Below, piece by piece: positions 9,486 to 16,785 of a stretch of 26,402 nucleotides of DNA. The DNA lies in contig CAZXBG010000042.1 in assembly GCA_964638865.1 (NCBI GenBank), positions 1-26,402 on the forward strand, given 5' to 3'. The notes beneath the pieces were generated by a model. It made no database searches. It saw only the letters and a program-made list of their open reading frames with translations, and was not told where the DNA came from. The stretch is from UBA7236 sp964638865 (GTDB lineage: Bacteria > Bacteroidota > Bacteroidia > Chitinophagales > BACL12). Position 1 is the first letter of the stretch, and each line of letters opens with the position of its first letter. A program made the translations under genes and the position numbers.

Positions 9486-9510
9486 GTGAGTCCGAATCCC
9501 ACTCGGAGCA
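9486..9510 (+). repeat. tRNA T-arm-like motif, copy 1 of 3
   Basis: GTGAG-TCCGAAT-CCCAC-TCGGAGC-A reads like tRNA positions 49-73: a five-base stem with one mismatch, a seven-base loop close to TTCGAAT, the 3' acceptor strand and a discriminator A. The near-identical copy is at 9708-9732 and a decayed one at 9566-9589. No matching 5' acceptor strand or anticodon arm is present, so this is not a tRNA gene. Confidence 0.5.
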
Positions 9511-9630
9511 TTCGGCTTTCTAAGATCTACTCATTACTCATTACTCATTACTCATTCCTCATTCCGTGAGTCCGAAATCCACTAAGAGCTCTCTCCCCAC
9601 TGCGACTGTTACTGCCCACTCCCCACTCAC
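9508..9630. repeat. Long imperfect direct repeat, copy 1
   Basis: This copy begins GCATTCGGCTTTC, followed by GATCTA, five heptamers, GTGAGTCCGAAATCC and CTCTCCCCACTGCGACTG. The second copy at 9657-9774 has the same order of blocks, offset by 149 bases, but with four heptamers and several substitutions. The difference in heptamer number suggests that the short units gain and lose copies independently of the long repeat. Confidence 0.85.
9530..9564. repeat. CTCATTA heptamer array (5 units)
   Basis: Five contiguous seven-base units: CTCATTA three times, then CTCATTC twice. Seven-base periodicity without codon meaning; it lies inside long-repeat copy 1. Confidence 0.95.
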
Positions 9631-9678
9631 CAATTTGTCATTTGTCAGCAGTAAAAGCATTCAGCTTTCGACGATCTA

Positions 9679-9706
9679 CTCATTACTCATTACTCATCAC
9701 TCATTC
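9679..9706. repeat. CTCATTA heptamer array (4 units)
   Basis: Four contiguous seven-base units: CTCATTA, CTCATTA, CTCATCA, CTCATTC. It lies inside long-repeat copy 2, one unit shorter than the matching array at 9530-9564. Confidence 0.95.
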
Positions 9707-9707
9707 C

Positions 9708-9732
9708 GTGAGTCCGAATCCCACTCGGAGCA
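9708..9732 (+). repeat. tRNA T-arm-like motif, copy 3 of 3
   Basis: Same 25 bases as 9486-9510 (GTGAG, TCCGAAT, CCCAC, TCGGAGC, A), again followed by TTC where a mature tRNA would have CCA. The intervening copy at 9566-9589 has an extra A in the loop and a changed acceptor part. Confidence 0.5.
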
Positions 9733-9771
9733 TTCTCCCCACTGTAACTGCGACTGCTCACTGCCCACTGC

Positions 9772-11706
9772 CTACTTATAGCTCCTCACGGCCAATTTAA
9801 TATTCTCAAAAACTAACTCTTCCTTATGCATAACAGGTTCATTGTCAACACCTTGAAACTGCCAAGCTGCAACATAGGCGTAGTTAGCGTCATCTCTTTT
9901 CGCTTCCCCTTCATCCTGGTATTCTACGCGGAAATGCCCACCACAACTTTCCTTTCTGTCGAGGGCATCATTTATCATCAACTCCCCTAATTCGATAAAA
10001 TCGGCTACACGGCCTGCCTTTTCCAGATCTTGGTTTAATTCTCCGGATTTTCCGGTTACCCGCACATTTTTCCAGAATTCTTCTCTTAATTCCCGAACCA
10101 TCTGTTTCGCCATGGTCAATCCTTCAGCAGTTCTTGCCATTCCGCAATAATCCCACATGATCTTGCCGAGTTCCTTATGAAATTGGTCAACAGATTTATT
10201 TCCTTGAATCGAAAGTAATTTTTCAATTGTTCCACGCACATTTTTTTCGGCTTCCTCAAATGCCGGATGATCGGTTGGAATCGCCTTGGTAAAGATCTCA
10301 TCCGACAAATAAGACCCAATTGTATAAGGGATTACAAAGTATCCATCAGCCAAACCCTGCATAAGAGCTGAAGCTCCTAACCTATTGGCTCCGTGGTCAC
10401 TAAAGTTTGCTTCTCCTAATGCATAAAGTCCCGGAACGGTGGTCATCAAATCATAATCCACCCACAATCCCCCCATGGTATAATGCACAGCAGGATAGAT
10501 ACGCATCGGCACCTGATAGGGATCTTCACCAGTGATATGGGAATACATATCAAACAAGTTTCCGTATCGCTCTTCTATGGTTTCCTTACCTAAACGTTTA
10601 ATTGCATCGGCGAAATCCAGGTAAACGGATAAACCGCTCTCTCCCACTCCGCGACCTTCATCGCAAGCCTCTTTGGCTGCACGGCTTGATATATCGCGGG
10701 GAGCTAAATTGCCAAATGAAGGGTATTTTCGCTCCAGATAGTAATCGCGTTCGTTTTCGGGTATATCGGTAGGTTTTTTTGCTCCGGTCCTGATTGCTTT
10801 TGCGTCTTCCTGTGTTTTTGGAACCCAAACCCGACCATCGTTGCGCAAACTTTCGCTCATTAGCGTGAGTTTACTCTGAAATTCGCCGGAAACCGGAATA
10901 CAGGTTGGGTGGATCTGTGTATAACAAGGATTTCCGAAAAAAGCTCCGCGTTTATACGCTTTCCAGGCAGCAGTAACATTACTTCCCATTGCATTAGTTG
11001 AAAGGAAAAAAACGTTTCCATAACCACCCGTGCACAATAATACTGCATGTCCGAAATGACGCTCCAAATTACCGTCTACGAGATCTCTCGCTATAATTCC
11101 TCTGGCTTTTCCATCAATTACTACAATATCCAACATTTCATGGCGTGAAAACATCTCCACATTTCCTAACCCAATCTGGCGTTCCAAAGCCTGATATGCA
11201 CCAATTAGTAATTGTTGCCCAGTCTGACCTCTGGCATAAAACGTTCTGGAAACCTGCGCACCCCCAAAAGAGCGATTATCTAACAAACCACCGTATTCTC
11301 TTGCAAATGGAACTCCTTGCGCAACACATTGATCGATAATATTTACACTTACCTCCGCCAAACGATGCACATTTCCTTCTCTTGCTCTGAAATCTCCGCC
11401 TTTTATCGTGTCATAAAATAATCTAAACACCGAATCTCCATCATTTTTATAATTTTTTGCAGCATTTATTCCTCCCTGAGCAGCAATACTATGTGCTCTT
11501 CTCGGACTATCCTGAAAACAAAACGCCTTTACTTTGTAACCCAATTCAGCCAGCGAAGCAGCCGCCGAAGCACCCGCCAAACCCGTTCCGATCACTATTA
11601 TTTCCAGTTTGCGTTTATTCGCCGGATTCACGAGTTTAACATGATCTTTATAGTTCGTCCATTTTTCGGCTAATGGTCCTTCAGGTATTTTTGAATCGAG
11701 CGACAT
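9772..11706 (-). CDS. sdhA: Succinate dehydrogenase / fumarate reductase flavoprotein subunit
   Basis: This is the catalytic subunit of complex II, oxidising succinate to fumarate with covalently bound FAD. I start it at the ATG at 11706 (MSLDSKIPEGPLAEKW), preceded by AAAAAAGAA. The open frame runs 19 codons further upstream, but those codons (LTQNSELRTQ and so on) are translated heptamer repeat. The 644-residue protein has the dinucleotide-binding IVIGTGLAGASAAASLAELG (37-56), the FAD-attaching His72 in HSIAAQGGINAA, GQTGQQLL (160-167), the substrate-loop HPTCIP, and YALGEANFSDHGANRLGASA near the C-terminal FAD contact. The length and type resemble the non-classical flavoproteins paired with cytochrome b558. 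It is the middle gene of sdhC-sdhA-sdhB; both flanking spacers hold repeats. Confidence 0.95.
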   Translation of the reverse strand: MSLDSKIPEGPLAEKWTNYKDHVKLVNPANKRKLEIIVIGTGLAGASAAASLAELGYKVKAFCFQDSPRRAHSIAAQGGINAAKNYKNDGDSVFRLFYDTIKGGDFRAREGNVHRLAEVSVNIIDQCVAQGVPFAREYGGLLDNRSFGGAQVSRTFYARGQTGQQLLIGAYQALERQIGLGNVEMFSRHEMLDIVVIDGKARGIIARDLVDGNLERHFGHAVLLCTGGYGNVFFLSTNAMGSNVTAAWKAYKRGAFFGNPCYTQIHPTCIPVSGEFQSKLTLMSESLRNDGRVWVPKTQEDAKAIRTGAKKPTDIPENERDYYLERKYPSFGNLAPRDISSRAAKEACDEGRGVGESGLSVYLDFADAIKRLGKETIEERYGNLFDMYSHITGEDPYQVPMRIYPAVHYTMGGLWVDYDLMTTVPGLYALGEANFSDHGANRLGASALMQGLADGYFVIPYTIGSYLSDEIFTKAIPTDHPAFEEAEKNVRGTIEKLLSIQGNKSVDQFHKELGKIMWDYCGMARTAEGLTMAKQMVRELREEFWKNVRVTGKSGELNQDLEKAGRVADFIELGELMINDALDRKESCGGHFRVEYQDEGEAKRDDANYAYVAAWQFQGVDNEPVMHKEELVFENIKLAVRSYK

Positions 11707-11734
11707 TTCTTTTTTGTTGAAGTGATTGTTTTGG

Positions 11735-11755
11735 GTTCTAAGTTCTGAGTTCTGG
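11735..11755. repeat. GTTCTGA heptamer array (3 units)
   Basis: Units GTTCTAA, GTTCTGA and GTTCTGG are contiguous, followed by a broken GTTAGC. The array lies 29 bases upstream of the sdhA start on the minus strand. Read in the sdhA frame it produces the spurious peptide NSELRTQN. Confidence 0.85.
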
Positions 11756-11806
11756 GTTAGCAAAAGTTTACATGGTTTGCAATGGTTTCAGGGTTACGAT
11801 CCGATT
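11754..11806. repeat. 53-base direct repeat, copy 1
   Basis: This copy begins GGGTTAGCAAAAGTTTACAT and ends GTTACGATCCGATT. It matches 11850-11902 at 49 of 53 positions by eye. Both copies lie in the 235-base sdhC-sdhA spacer and begin after a TTC-containing run ending in GGG. Confidence 0.9.
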
Positions 11807-11849
11807 GAAGTTTATTATTTTTTGATTGTTATTTTTTATTCTTTGTTCC

Positions 11850-11902
11850 GGGTTAACAAAAGTTTACATGGTTTGCAATGGTTTCTGGGTTACAATCTGA
11901 TT
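11850..11902. repeat. 53-base direct repeat, copy 2
   Basis: This copy begins GGGTTAACAAAAGTTTACAT and ends GTTACAATCTGATT, with four substitutions against copy 1 and no indels. The 43 bases between the copies are T-rich. No gene is credible in the spacer 11707-11941. Confidence 0.9.
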
Positions 11903-11941
11903 AATGACTACCTAACGAATTTTTCTGCCACTCCCCCTTCC

Positions 11942-12646
11942 CTACACCACCCACCCAAAATGCAAAGCCAACGGCATCATAATAAAAACCAGACAGATCA
12001 AAACTGAAAATCCAATCCCAACATTTTTAATTAAGGGGGTATATTTTTTATGATTAATTCCGAGGGTTTGAAAGGCTGATTGAAAACCGTGTATTAAATG
12101 CCAGCAAAGGGAGATAACACCGAGTATGTAAATGGCTACAATTAGCGGATTGTCAAAAGTTGATACCATTTCGCTGTATAGATTGAGAACGGGTTTATCG
12201 CCAATAACAACTTCCGGAAGGGCTTCAATACTTCCGATACCACCCATTCTTGATTCCTTCCAAAAGTGGTTTATGTGTATTATGAGGAACATTAAAAGCA
12301 GCGTTCCTAAAAGGGTCATGCTTCGGCTATACCATTTGCTGTTTTTTGATGGTTTATTTACGGTATAACTTATTGGTCTTGCTTTTTGATTTTGAAAATA
12401 GAGAAGGTAAGCCTGGATGATATGTAAAATGATCCCGGCAAATAAAACGATCTCCATAAACCGAATTATTACATTGGAACCCATAAAATGTGCAGCGAGG
12501 TTAAAGGTTTTGCCTCCATCATTAAAAAATATCATGGAATTGATAGTGCAGTGCACAATTAAAAAAGTGATCAGGAACAATCCGGTAATGGCCATTACTA
12601 ATTTGCGGCCAATGGAAGAAATAAGAAACGTATTAAACCAACTCAT
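11942..12646 (-). CDS. sdhC: Succinate dehydrogenase cytochrome b558 subunit
   Basis: This is the membrane anchor of complex II, binding heme b and quinone. I start it at the ATG at 12646 (MSWFNTFLISSIGRK, 234 residues). A start 13 codons upstream (12685) would lie upstream of the TACATTTG element at 12676-12669 and so would not be transcribed from it. About five hydrophobic helices are visible, around 14-40, 60-85, 111-128, 166-190 and 208-230. Candidate axial heme ligands are His32 (IVHC), His75 (ILHII), His124/His127 (IIHINH) and His183/His186 (WHLIH), the pattern of the single-subunit diheme b558 family. A single anchor subunit and the gene order sdhC-sdhA-sdhB agree with that type. First gene of the operon. 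Confidence 0.92.
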   Translation of the reverse strand: MSWFNTFLISSIGRKLVMAITGLFLITFLIVHCTINSMIFFNDGGKTFNLAAHFMGSNVIIRFMEIVLFAGIILHIIQAYLLYFQNQKARPISYTVNKPSKNSKWYSRSMTLLGTLLLMFLIIHINHFWKESRMGGIGSIEALPEVVIGDKPVLNLYSEMVSTFDNPLIVAIYILGVISLCWHLIHGFQSAFQTLGINHKKYTPLIKNVGIGFSVLICLVFIMMPLALHFGWVV

Positions 12647-12668
12647 GCATCTGTTTTTATCGCAATTG

Positions 12669-12676
12669 CAAATGTA
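12669..12676 (-). promoter_or_regulatory. Candidate -7 element of the sdhCAB operon
   Basis: On the minus strand this reads TACATTTG, a match to TAnnTTTG, 22 bases before the sdhC ATG. No convincing TTG is placed about 19-21 bases further upstream. It is the only promoter-like element I found for the operon. Confidence 0.45.
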
Positions 12677-12792
12677 AAGCAGCAATGTTTAAATTCATAT
12701 TATATCTATGTTTAAAAGCATAATTTGGAAAGTTGTTCAAAAATTTCACAAAAATTAACCCACCGAATAAAATCACGGAGCAATTTTTGCGT

Positions 12793-12800
12793 TAGATTTG
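12793..12800 (+). promoter_or_regulatory. Possible -7 element before the GATase-like gene
   Basis: TAGATTTG fits TAnnTTTG but lies only ten bases before the ATG at 12811, which would leave a leader of roughly five bases. No -33 TTG is visible. Weak call. Confidence 0.3.
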
Positions 12801-12810
12801 TAACAATATC

Positions 12811-14070
12811 ATGATGAAAAAACTGTTTGTTGTCATTTTGTTATCCTTAACCTTAATTCCGGCGAGGGCATCGTATCTCATGTTGCCTATGGATGACGCT
12901 CAAAAAGATCATTTAAAATGTTACGGAATCGCCTTTTGGGTGCTCGAAAATGGGTTGAAACTCGACTGGATGCTCAATTACAGAGGCGGAAGTTTTTGTT
13001 TCCCCTATTCTGATCTTTTAGAAAAGGAATGTTTGATACGGAACGTTAGTTACGAGATAATTCCTGATGCTTCTTACAATAAAATTGTTGCTGACATTGG
13101 CAACCCCGAGGCGAATATGGATGTGATGAAACTGGAAAAGGCTCCAAAAGTTGCTGTTTATTCTCCAAAATCGAAACAACCCTGGGACGATGCGGTTACT
13201 TTAGTGCTAACTTATTCTGAAATTCCCTATACTTTGGTTTACGATGAGGAGGTAATGAATGGCGAGTTGCCAAAATTCGATTGGCTGCATTTACACCACG
13301 AAGATTTTACAGGGCAATACGGAAAATTCTGGAGCGCTTATCACACGCAGGCATGGTATCAGCAACAGGTAATGGAAAATGAAACAATAGCCACCGAATT
13401 CGGATTCACTAAAGTTTCTCAATTGAAATTAGCGGTAACACATAAAATAAGAGATTTTGTAAGCGGGGGTGGATTTTTATTTGCGATGTGCAGCGCCGCC
13501 GATAGTTACGATATTGCATTAAGTGCGGAGGGTGTTGATATTTGTGAAAGCATGTTTGATGGAGATCCATCCGACCCAAATGCACAACAGAAATTAGATT
13601 TTTCAAAAACATTTGCATTTAAGGATTATACAATTAGCAGAAATCCGTATGAATATGCAATTTCCAATATTGATGTTTCTCAATCGAGACATGTTCCAAA
13701 AGAACTTGACTTTTTTACCTTATTTGATTTCTCCGCAAAATGGGATCCGGTTCCTACAATGCTAACACAATGTCATCAAAGAACTATTGCCGGATTTTAT
13801 GGCCAGACAACCGGATTTAAAAAAGACCTTATTAAAAGTTCCGTATTAATAATGGGAGAAAACAAATCTGCAAACGAAGCCAGATATATTCACGGAGAAT
13901 TTGGATACGGAACCTGGTCGTTTTACGGCGGACACGATCCTGAAGATTACAAACATTATGTTGGCGATCCTCCAACCGAATTAGAATTACACCCGAATTC
14001 TGCCGGGTATAGGTTGATACTTAATAACGTTTTATTTCCCGCCGCAAAAAAACAAAAACAAAAAACCTAG
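12811..14070 (+). CDS. Conserved exported protein with class I glutamine-amidotransferase-like features, function unknown
   Basis: The protein has 419 residues with a signal peptide at 1-20 (MMKKLFVVILLSLTLIPARA). Close relatives in Bacteroidota are, from memory, often labelled asparagine synthetase B, but I see none of that enzyme's hallmarks: no N-terminal nucleophile Cys2 and no SGGxDS ATP-pyrophosphatase motif. What is visible is an alpha/beta pattern with KVAVYSPKSKQPWDDAV (113-129), WLHLHHEDF (158-166), then FVSGGGFLFAMCSAADSYD (216-234). The last resembles the nucleophile elbow of class I glutamine amidotransferase folds with Cys227, and FYGGHDPED (371-379, His375) may supply the base. 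A catalytic role is inference. The basic tail KKQKQKT is probably disordered. It is divergent from sdhC and convergent with the porin gene. Confidence 0.7.
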   Translation: MMKKLFVVILLSLTLIPARASYLMLPMDDAQKDHLKCYGIAFWVLENGLKLDWMLNYRGGSFCFPYSDLLEKECLIRNVSYEIIPDASYNKIVADIGNPEANMDVMKLEKAPKVAVYSPKSKQPWDDAVTLVLTYSEIPYTLVYDEEVMNGELPKFDWLHLHHEDFTGQYGKFWSAYHTQAWYQQQVMENETIATEFGFTKVSQLKLAVTHKIRDFVSGGGFLFAMCSAADSYDIALSAEGVDICESMFDGDPSDPNAQQKLDFSKTFAFKDYTISRNPYEYAISNIDVSQSRHVPKELDFFTLFDFSAKWDPVPTMLTQCHQRTIAGFYGQTTGFKKDLIKSSVLIMGENKSANEARYIHGEFGYGTWSFYGGHDPEDYKHYVGDPPTELELHPNSAGYRLILNNVLFPAAKKQKQKT

Positions 14071-14074
14071 GAAG

Positions 14075-14100
14075 AATTAATTTTTCAATTTAAATTAATT
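14075..14100. terminator. Weak A+T-only hairpin between convergent genes
   Basis: AATTAATTT (14075-14083) can pair with AAATTAATT (14092-14100). It lies in the 58-base gap between the convergent GATase-like and porin genes. The stem has no G-C pair and only short T runs follow, so termination here is plausible from position alone. Confidence 0.3.
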
Positions 14101-14128
14101 TAAATCCTGATACCCGATACCTCCGATG

Positions 14129-16102
14129 CTAATAAAACAAAAACCAATCAATCCCCAATTTAAATCCTCTTGGTTGCATTGGATAAAAAGGAGCTTCGTA
14201 ATACCCTTTATTAAATAATCCTTGTGCAACGTTATCCAATTTTATAAAGAAACGAAAAGTGCGGATGTCGAAATTTGCGAACACGTCGATTACAGGCCTA
14301 AAGTTCGTAATAGCAGGATCATCGAAGGCAACATTGTATAACCAATTGCCTGTAATAAATTCATATCCCTGAAGTTTGTAGTCAGTGCAGTACCAGACAT
14401 TAATTCCTGTCTGGAAAAACAGGGCACTTTTAAATAAATGGTTTTCATAGTACCAGGAAATATTCGCTAATAAATTTGGTAACTCATAGCCGGAGGATAA
14501 AAATCCCTCTTTAAATACTTGTGCTCCAATTACATTATTCAAATGGAAATTTCCCAATCTAAAATTTTGACTTAATACAATTTTGGAAATTTTTAAATCA
14601 AAATTTTCAGGTTCACCCCCATACGCGATAAAATCATTAATAACTTCATAACTTAAATTCAATTTAAATCCAAACGTTAAATTTGACAACGTTAATCCAA
14701 ATTTGGTATATTTTATTTTATCGAGTTCTTGCTCCCATCGGCTATTAAACCCATAATAATGATTTTGCATCACGGTTGGTGAATAAATTGCATTGATTAA
14801 GTTAATGGAAGGATTTAATGGAAGTCCCGGGAATTTTATATTTAAAGATCCTTCATAGTCATTCGTTTCCAGATCATATTCTGCTTTAATTTTAAAATTC
14901 AAAAGCGAATCGAAGAGATATTTTCCGGAAACAGATGCTCCTGCGATATAATTATTAAAAATATATTCCCCTGACTGGTCGGATAATTCATGATATTGCT
15001 GTAAACCATACACTTCCCAATTAAATTTTGTGGCAACAGTAGAATCCTTTTCAATCGTCCTTAACTTTTCACTCCCAACAGAAAACCTATTGTAAAATCC
15101 ATCCACATCAGCCTGATCGCGCAGAGTATCTTCCTCAGAATAAATAAATCCATAAAAACTCTGATCGTCCTCGGCATCTTCAAATAAATAATAATAATTA
15201 TGTGCCCCAAAGGTATGTGTTATTGCAACAGACGGTGCAAAATATGTTCCGTCGGTAGAATCATCTATAACATAACTTTTGGTTTTACCAAAATGATATT
15301 GTTGCATTATTTGTCCCTGCCAATTGTTCCATTTTGTAAAAGCTTCGTATCGGTATGGTTCCGCAAGGTCCGGATTAGGATAATCGAAAAGGGTGTCATT
15401 ATTTATACCGCCATTTTCATCACTTTTATTTTGGGAATAAATTCCTCCCGCATAAACTGCATATTTACCTCCCGGAGTTTTATACCAACCTTTAAGTGCT
15501 ACATTGGTATATTCATTTTTCATATGCTGATAATATCCGTCAGAAGAAATTTTATCAAAGTCAAGAGAGATATTAACATCTTTCCCTATATTTCTCGCAT
15601 GCGTAATATGAAATAATTGTTCGGCATTGGAACCTGCAACATAATACAGATCGGTAAAAGGAACATTATTTCTATAATACTTCAACTCGTCTATATCAAA
15701 TAAATAGAAGTCGCGTTCATGCCTGCCATAATCGAAACCAATTTCTCTGTCTAAATCAAACCATCTCGAATAATAGGGTGACCCAAGGTTTCCAAGATAT
15801 GCATTCTCAAATAAAGATTTTCTCGCGGGATTGAATTTTTGAAAATTATTAAGGGAAGTGTCTACCTTGATAAAATTATCAATATCACTGCCAATAAAAT
15901 ATTCCACTCTGGCAATAGAATAATCAAAAAGCACTCCGGTTTTAGCAGAATCTACAAGTGTAGTATCCGCCTGAGCAAATAAAGCAGAAGAAGAAAATAA
16001 TACAAAACAATTGAGGAGAAATACGAGATATAATTTATCCCTTATGTCGCTTTTAACGCTGCGAAAATATCTTAATTTTAAATTTATATGTTTTAAGATC
16101 AT
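14129..16102 (-). CDS. Putative outer-membrane porin (Porin_10-like)
   Basis: This is a 657-residue predicted beta-barrel. The signal peptide has a long basic n-region (1-23), a hydrophobic core at 24-43 and probable cleavage after AQA at 45. The mature part is rich in alternating aromatic strands (for example KWNNWQGQIMQQYHFG, ANISWYYENHLFKSALFFQ) and ends in the aromatic GIDWFLFY, typical for Bam-mediated barrel insertion. The motifs SPYYSRWFDLDREIGFDYG and YFIGSDIDNF resemble, from memory, the Bacteroidota putative porin family (PF14121). It starts directly at the end of the methyltransferase gene with no spacing, so translation is probably coupled. It is last in the lpxK-pnp-methyltransferase-porin run. 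Solute unknown. Confidence 0.75.
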   Translation of the reverse strand: MILKHINLKLRYFRSVKSDIRDKLYLVFLLNCFVLFSSSALFAQADTTLVDSAKTGVLFDYSIARVEYFIGSDIDNFIKVDTSLNNFQKFNPARKSLFENAYLGNLGSPYYSRWFDLDREIGFDYGRHERDFYLFDIDELKYYRNNVPFTDLYYVAGSNAEQLFHITHARNIGKDVNISLDFDKISSDGYYQHMKNEYTNVALKGWYKTPGGKYAVYAGGIYSQNKSDENGGINNDTLFDYPNPDLAEPYRYEAFTKWNNWQGQIMQQYHFGKTKSYVIDDSTDGTYFAPSVAITHTFGAHNYYYLFEDAEDDQSFYGFIYSEEDTLRDQADVDGFYNRFSVGSEKLRTIEKDSTVATKFNWEVYGLQQYHELSDQSGEYIFNNYIAGASVSGKYLFDSLLNFKIKAEYDLETNDYEGSLNIKFPGLPLNPSINLINAIYSPTVMQNHYYGFNSRWEQELDKIKYTKFGLTLSNLTFGFKLNLSYEVINDFIAYGGEPENFDLKISKIVLSQNFRLGNFHLNNVIGAQVFKEGFLSSGYELPNLLANISWYYENHLFKSALFFQTGINVWYCTDYKLQGYEFITGNWLYNVAFDDPAITNFRPVIDVFANFDIRTFRFFIKLDNVAQGLFNKGYYEAPFYPMQPRGFKLGIDWFLFY

Positions 16103-16765
16103 TTATACCTCTTTTTTTTCTGCACTCACGAGCAATGTTGAAACCGGCATTTTCATTGCATTAATTTCCTGAGCAGGTTCTTCCAATTCTAAAACATTTA
16201 TTCCGTTGAAATTATTATCCGTCATCAATGCAAGCAGTTCTTCTCTATCGAACATATTAAACCCATATTTTACAAATGGATAATTTTTCATCACATTTCT
16301 TGGTCTTATTGCAATAGTAATCTGACCGGCAGGTTTAAGCACTCTTTTTAATTCGTTAAAAACGGCATGAGTATCCTTCCAAAAATAAAGCGTATTAATT
16401 GTAAATACTTTATCAAAAATTGCATCGACAAATGGCAATTTATCAGCGTGGCCAATCTGAAAATCAGCTTGCTCCTGTGAAATATATTCTATATTTTTTT
16501 TTATTGATTCCTCCACCATTGTTTCGGAATGATCGCAACCGGAATATTTAACTCCGGGATGTTGATTCAGAATATTCTGTACAAAAAAACCATTCCCCAT
16601 CCCAACCTCAAGAATATTTTCTTCTCCCTTTAAATTCAATGCTTCGATAGTATATAAATTGATATGATGATTTCCTTCATTCATCCGTTCTCCTATCTCA
16701 ATGGCATATTCTCCCTCTGGTAGACGAAGTTGACTTGCAATATTTTTTAAACCCTGATCTTCCAT
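16103..16765 (-). CDS. Class I SAM-dependent methyltransferase
   Basis: This is a 220-residue cytoplasmic methyltransferase of the UbiE/Methyltransf_11 type. Motif I is ILEVGMGNGFF (51-61), an acidic residue closes strand 2 (GCDHSETMVEESI, 76-88), motif II is near GHADKLPFVDAIFDKVFTIN (105-124), and motif III is LKRVLKPAGQITIAI (139-153). The substrate cannot be read from the sequence; the family includes quinone, lipid and small-molecule methylases. It lies 20 bases after pnp and abuts the porin gene, so it belongs to the same transcription unit. Confidence 0.82.
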   Translation of the reverse strand: MEDQGLKNIASQLRLPEGEYAIEIGERMNEGNHHINLYTIEALNLKGEENILEVGMGNGFFVQNILNQHPGVKYSGCDHSETMVEESIKKNIEYISQEQADFQIGHADKLPFVDAIFDKVFTINTLYFWKDTHAVFNELKRVLKPAGQITIAIRPRNVMKNYPFVKYGFNMFDREELLALMTDNNFNGINVLELEEPAQEINAMKMPVSTLLVSAEKKEV

Positions 16766-16785
16766 TAAAATTATTTTTTTAACCC

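Larger units (their letters stand above)
9411..9771. other. sdhB-sdhA spacer built largely of short tandem repeats
   Basis: No gene is credible in these 361 bases; an open frame at 9566-9781 on the plus strand is only translated repeat. From 9475 on, almost every stretch breaks into units of six or seven bases: ATTCGTG twice (9475-9488), CTCATTA-type units (9530-9564 and 9679-9706), ACT-led units of six to seven bases (about 9598-9630 and 9740-9774), and TCATTTG twice (about 9638-9646 with flanks). A larger imperfect repeat of about 120 bases is superimposed. The second copy runs into the sdhA stop codon. No promoter element is obvious, so sdhB probably depends on readthrough from sdhA. Confidence 0.8.
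9657..9774. repeat. Long imperfect direct repeat, copy 2
   Basis: This copy begins GCATTCAGCTTTC, followed by GATCTA, four heptamers, GTGAGTCCGAATCC and TCTCCCCACTG, then further ACTG-led units. Its last bases include the complement of the sdhA stop codon (9772-9774), so the repeat reaches exactly to the end of that gene. Confidence 0.85.

Noticed and set aside
9486..9732. tRNA-like motifs considered as tRNA genes
   Set aside because: Only the T-arm and 3' acceptor part are present; there is no D-arm, anticodon arm, 5' acceptor strand or CCA.
9475..9774. Repeats between sdhB and sdhA considered as a CRISPR array
   Set aside because: Units are six to seven bases and contiguous, with no regular 20-40 base spacers and no cas genes.
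9566..9781. Plus-strand open frame of 71 codons
   Set aside because: It is translated repeat DNA (Ser/Thr/His-rich, periodic) with no start signal.
11726..12007. Plus-strand open frame of 93 codons
   Set aside because: It spans the direct repeats and runs into the 3' end of sdhC on the other strand; the peptide simply shows the duplicated DNA (LHGLQWF twice).
12647..12685. Longer N-terminus for SdhC (MLLYICNCDKNRC)
   Set aside because: It would begin upstream of the only candidate -7 element, and the family begins near the MSWFNTF region before the first helix.
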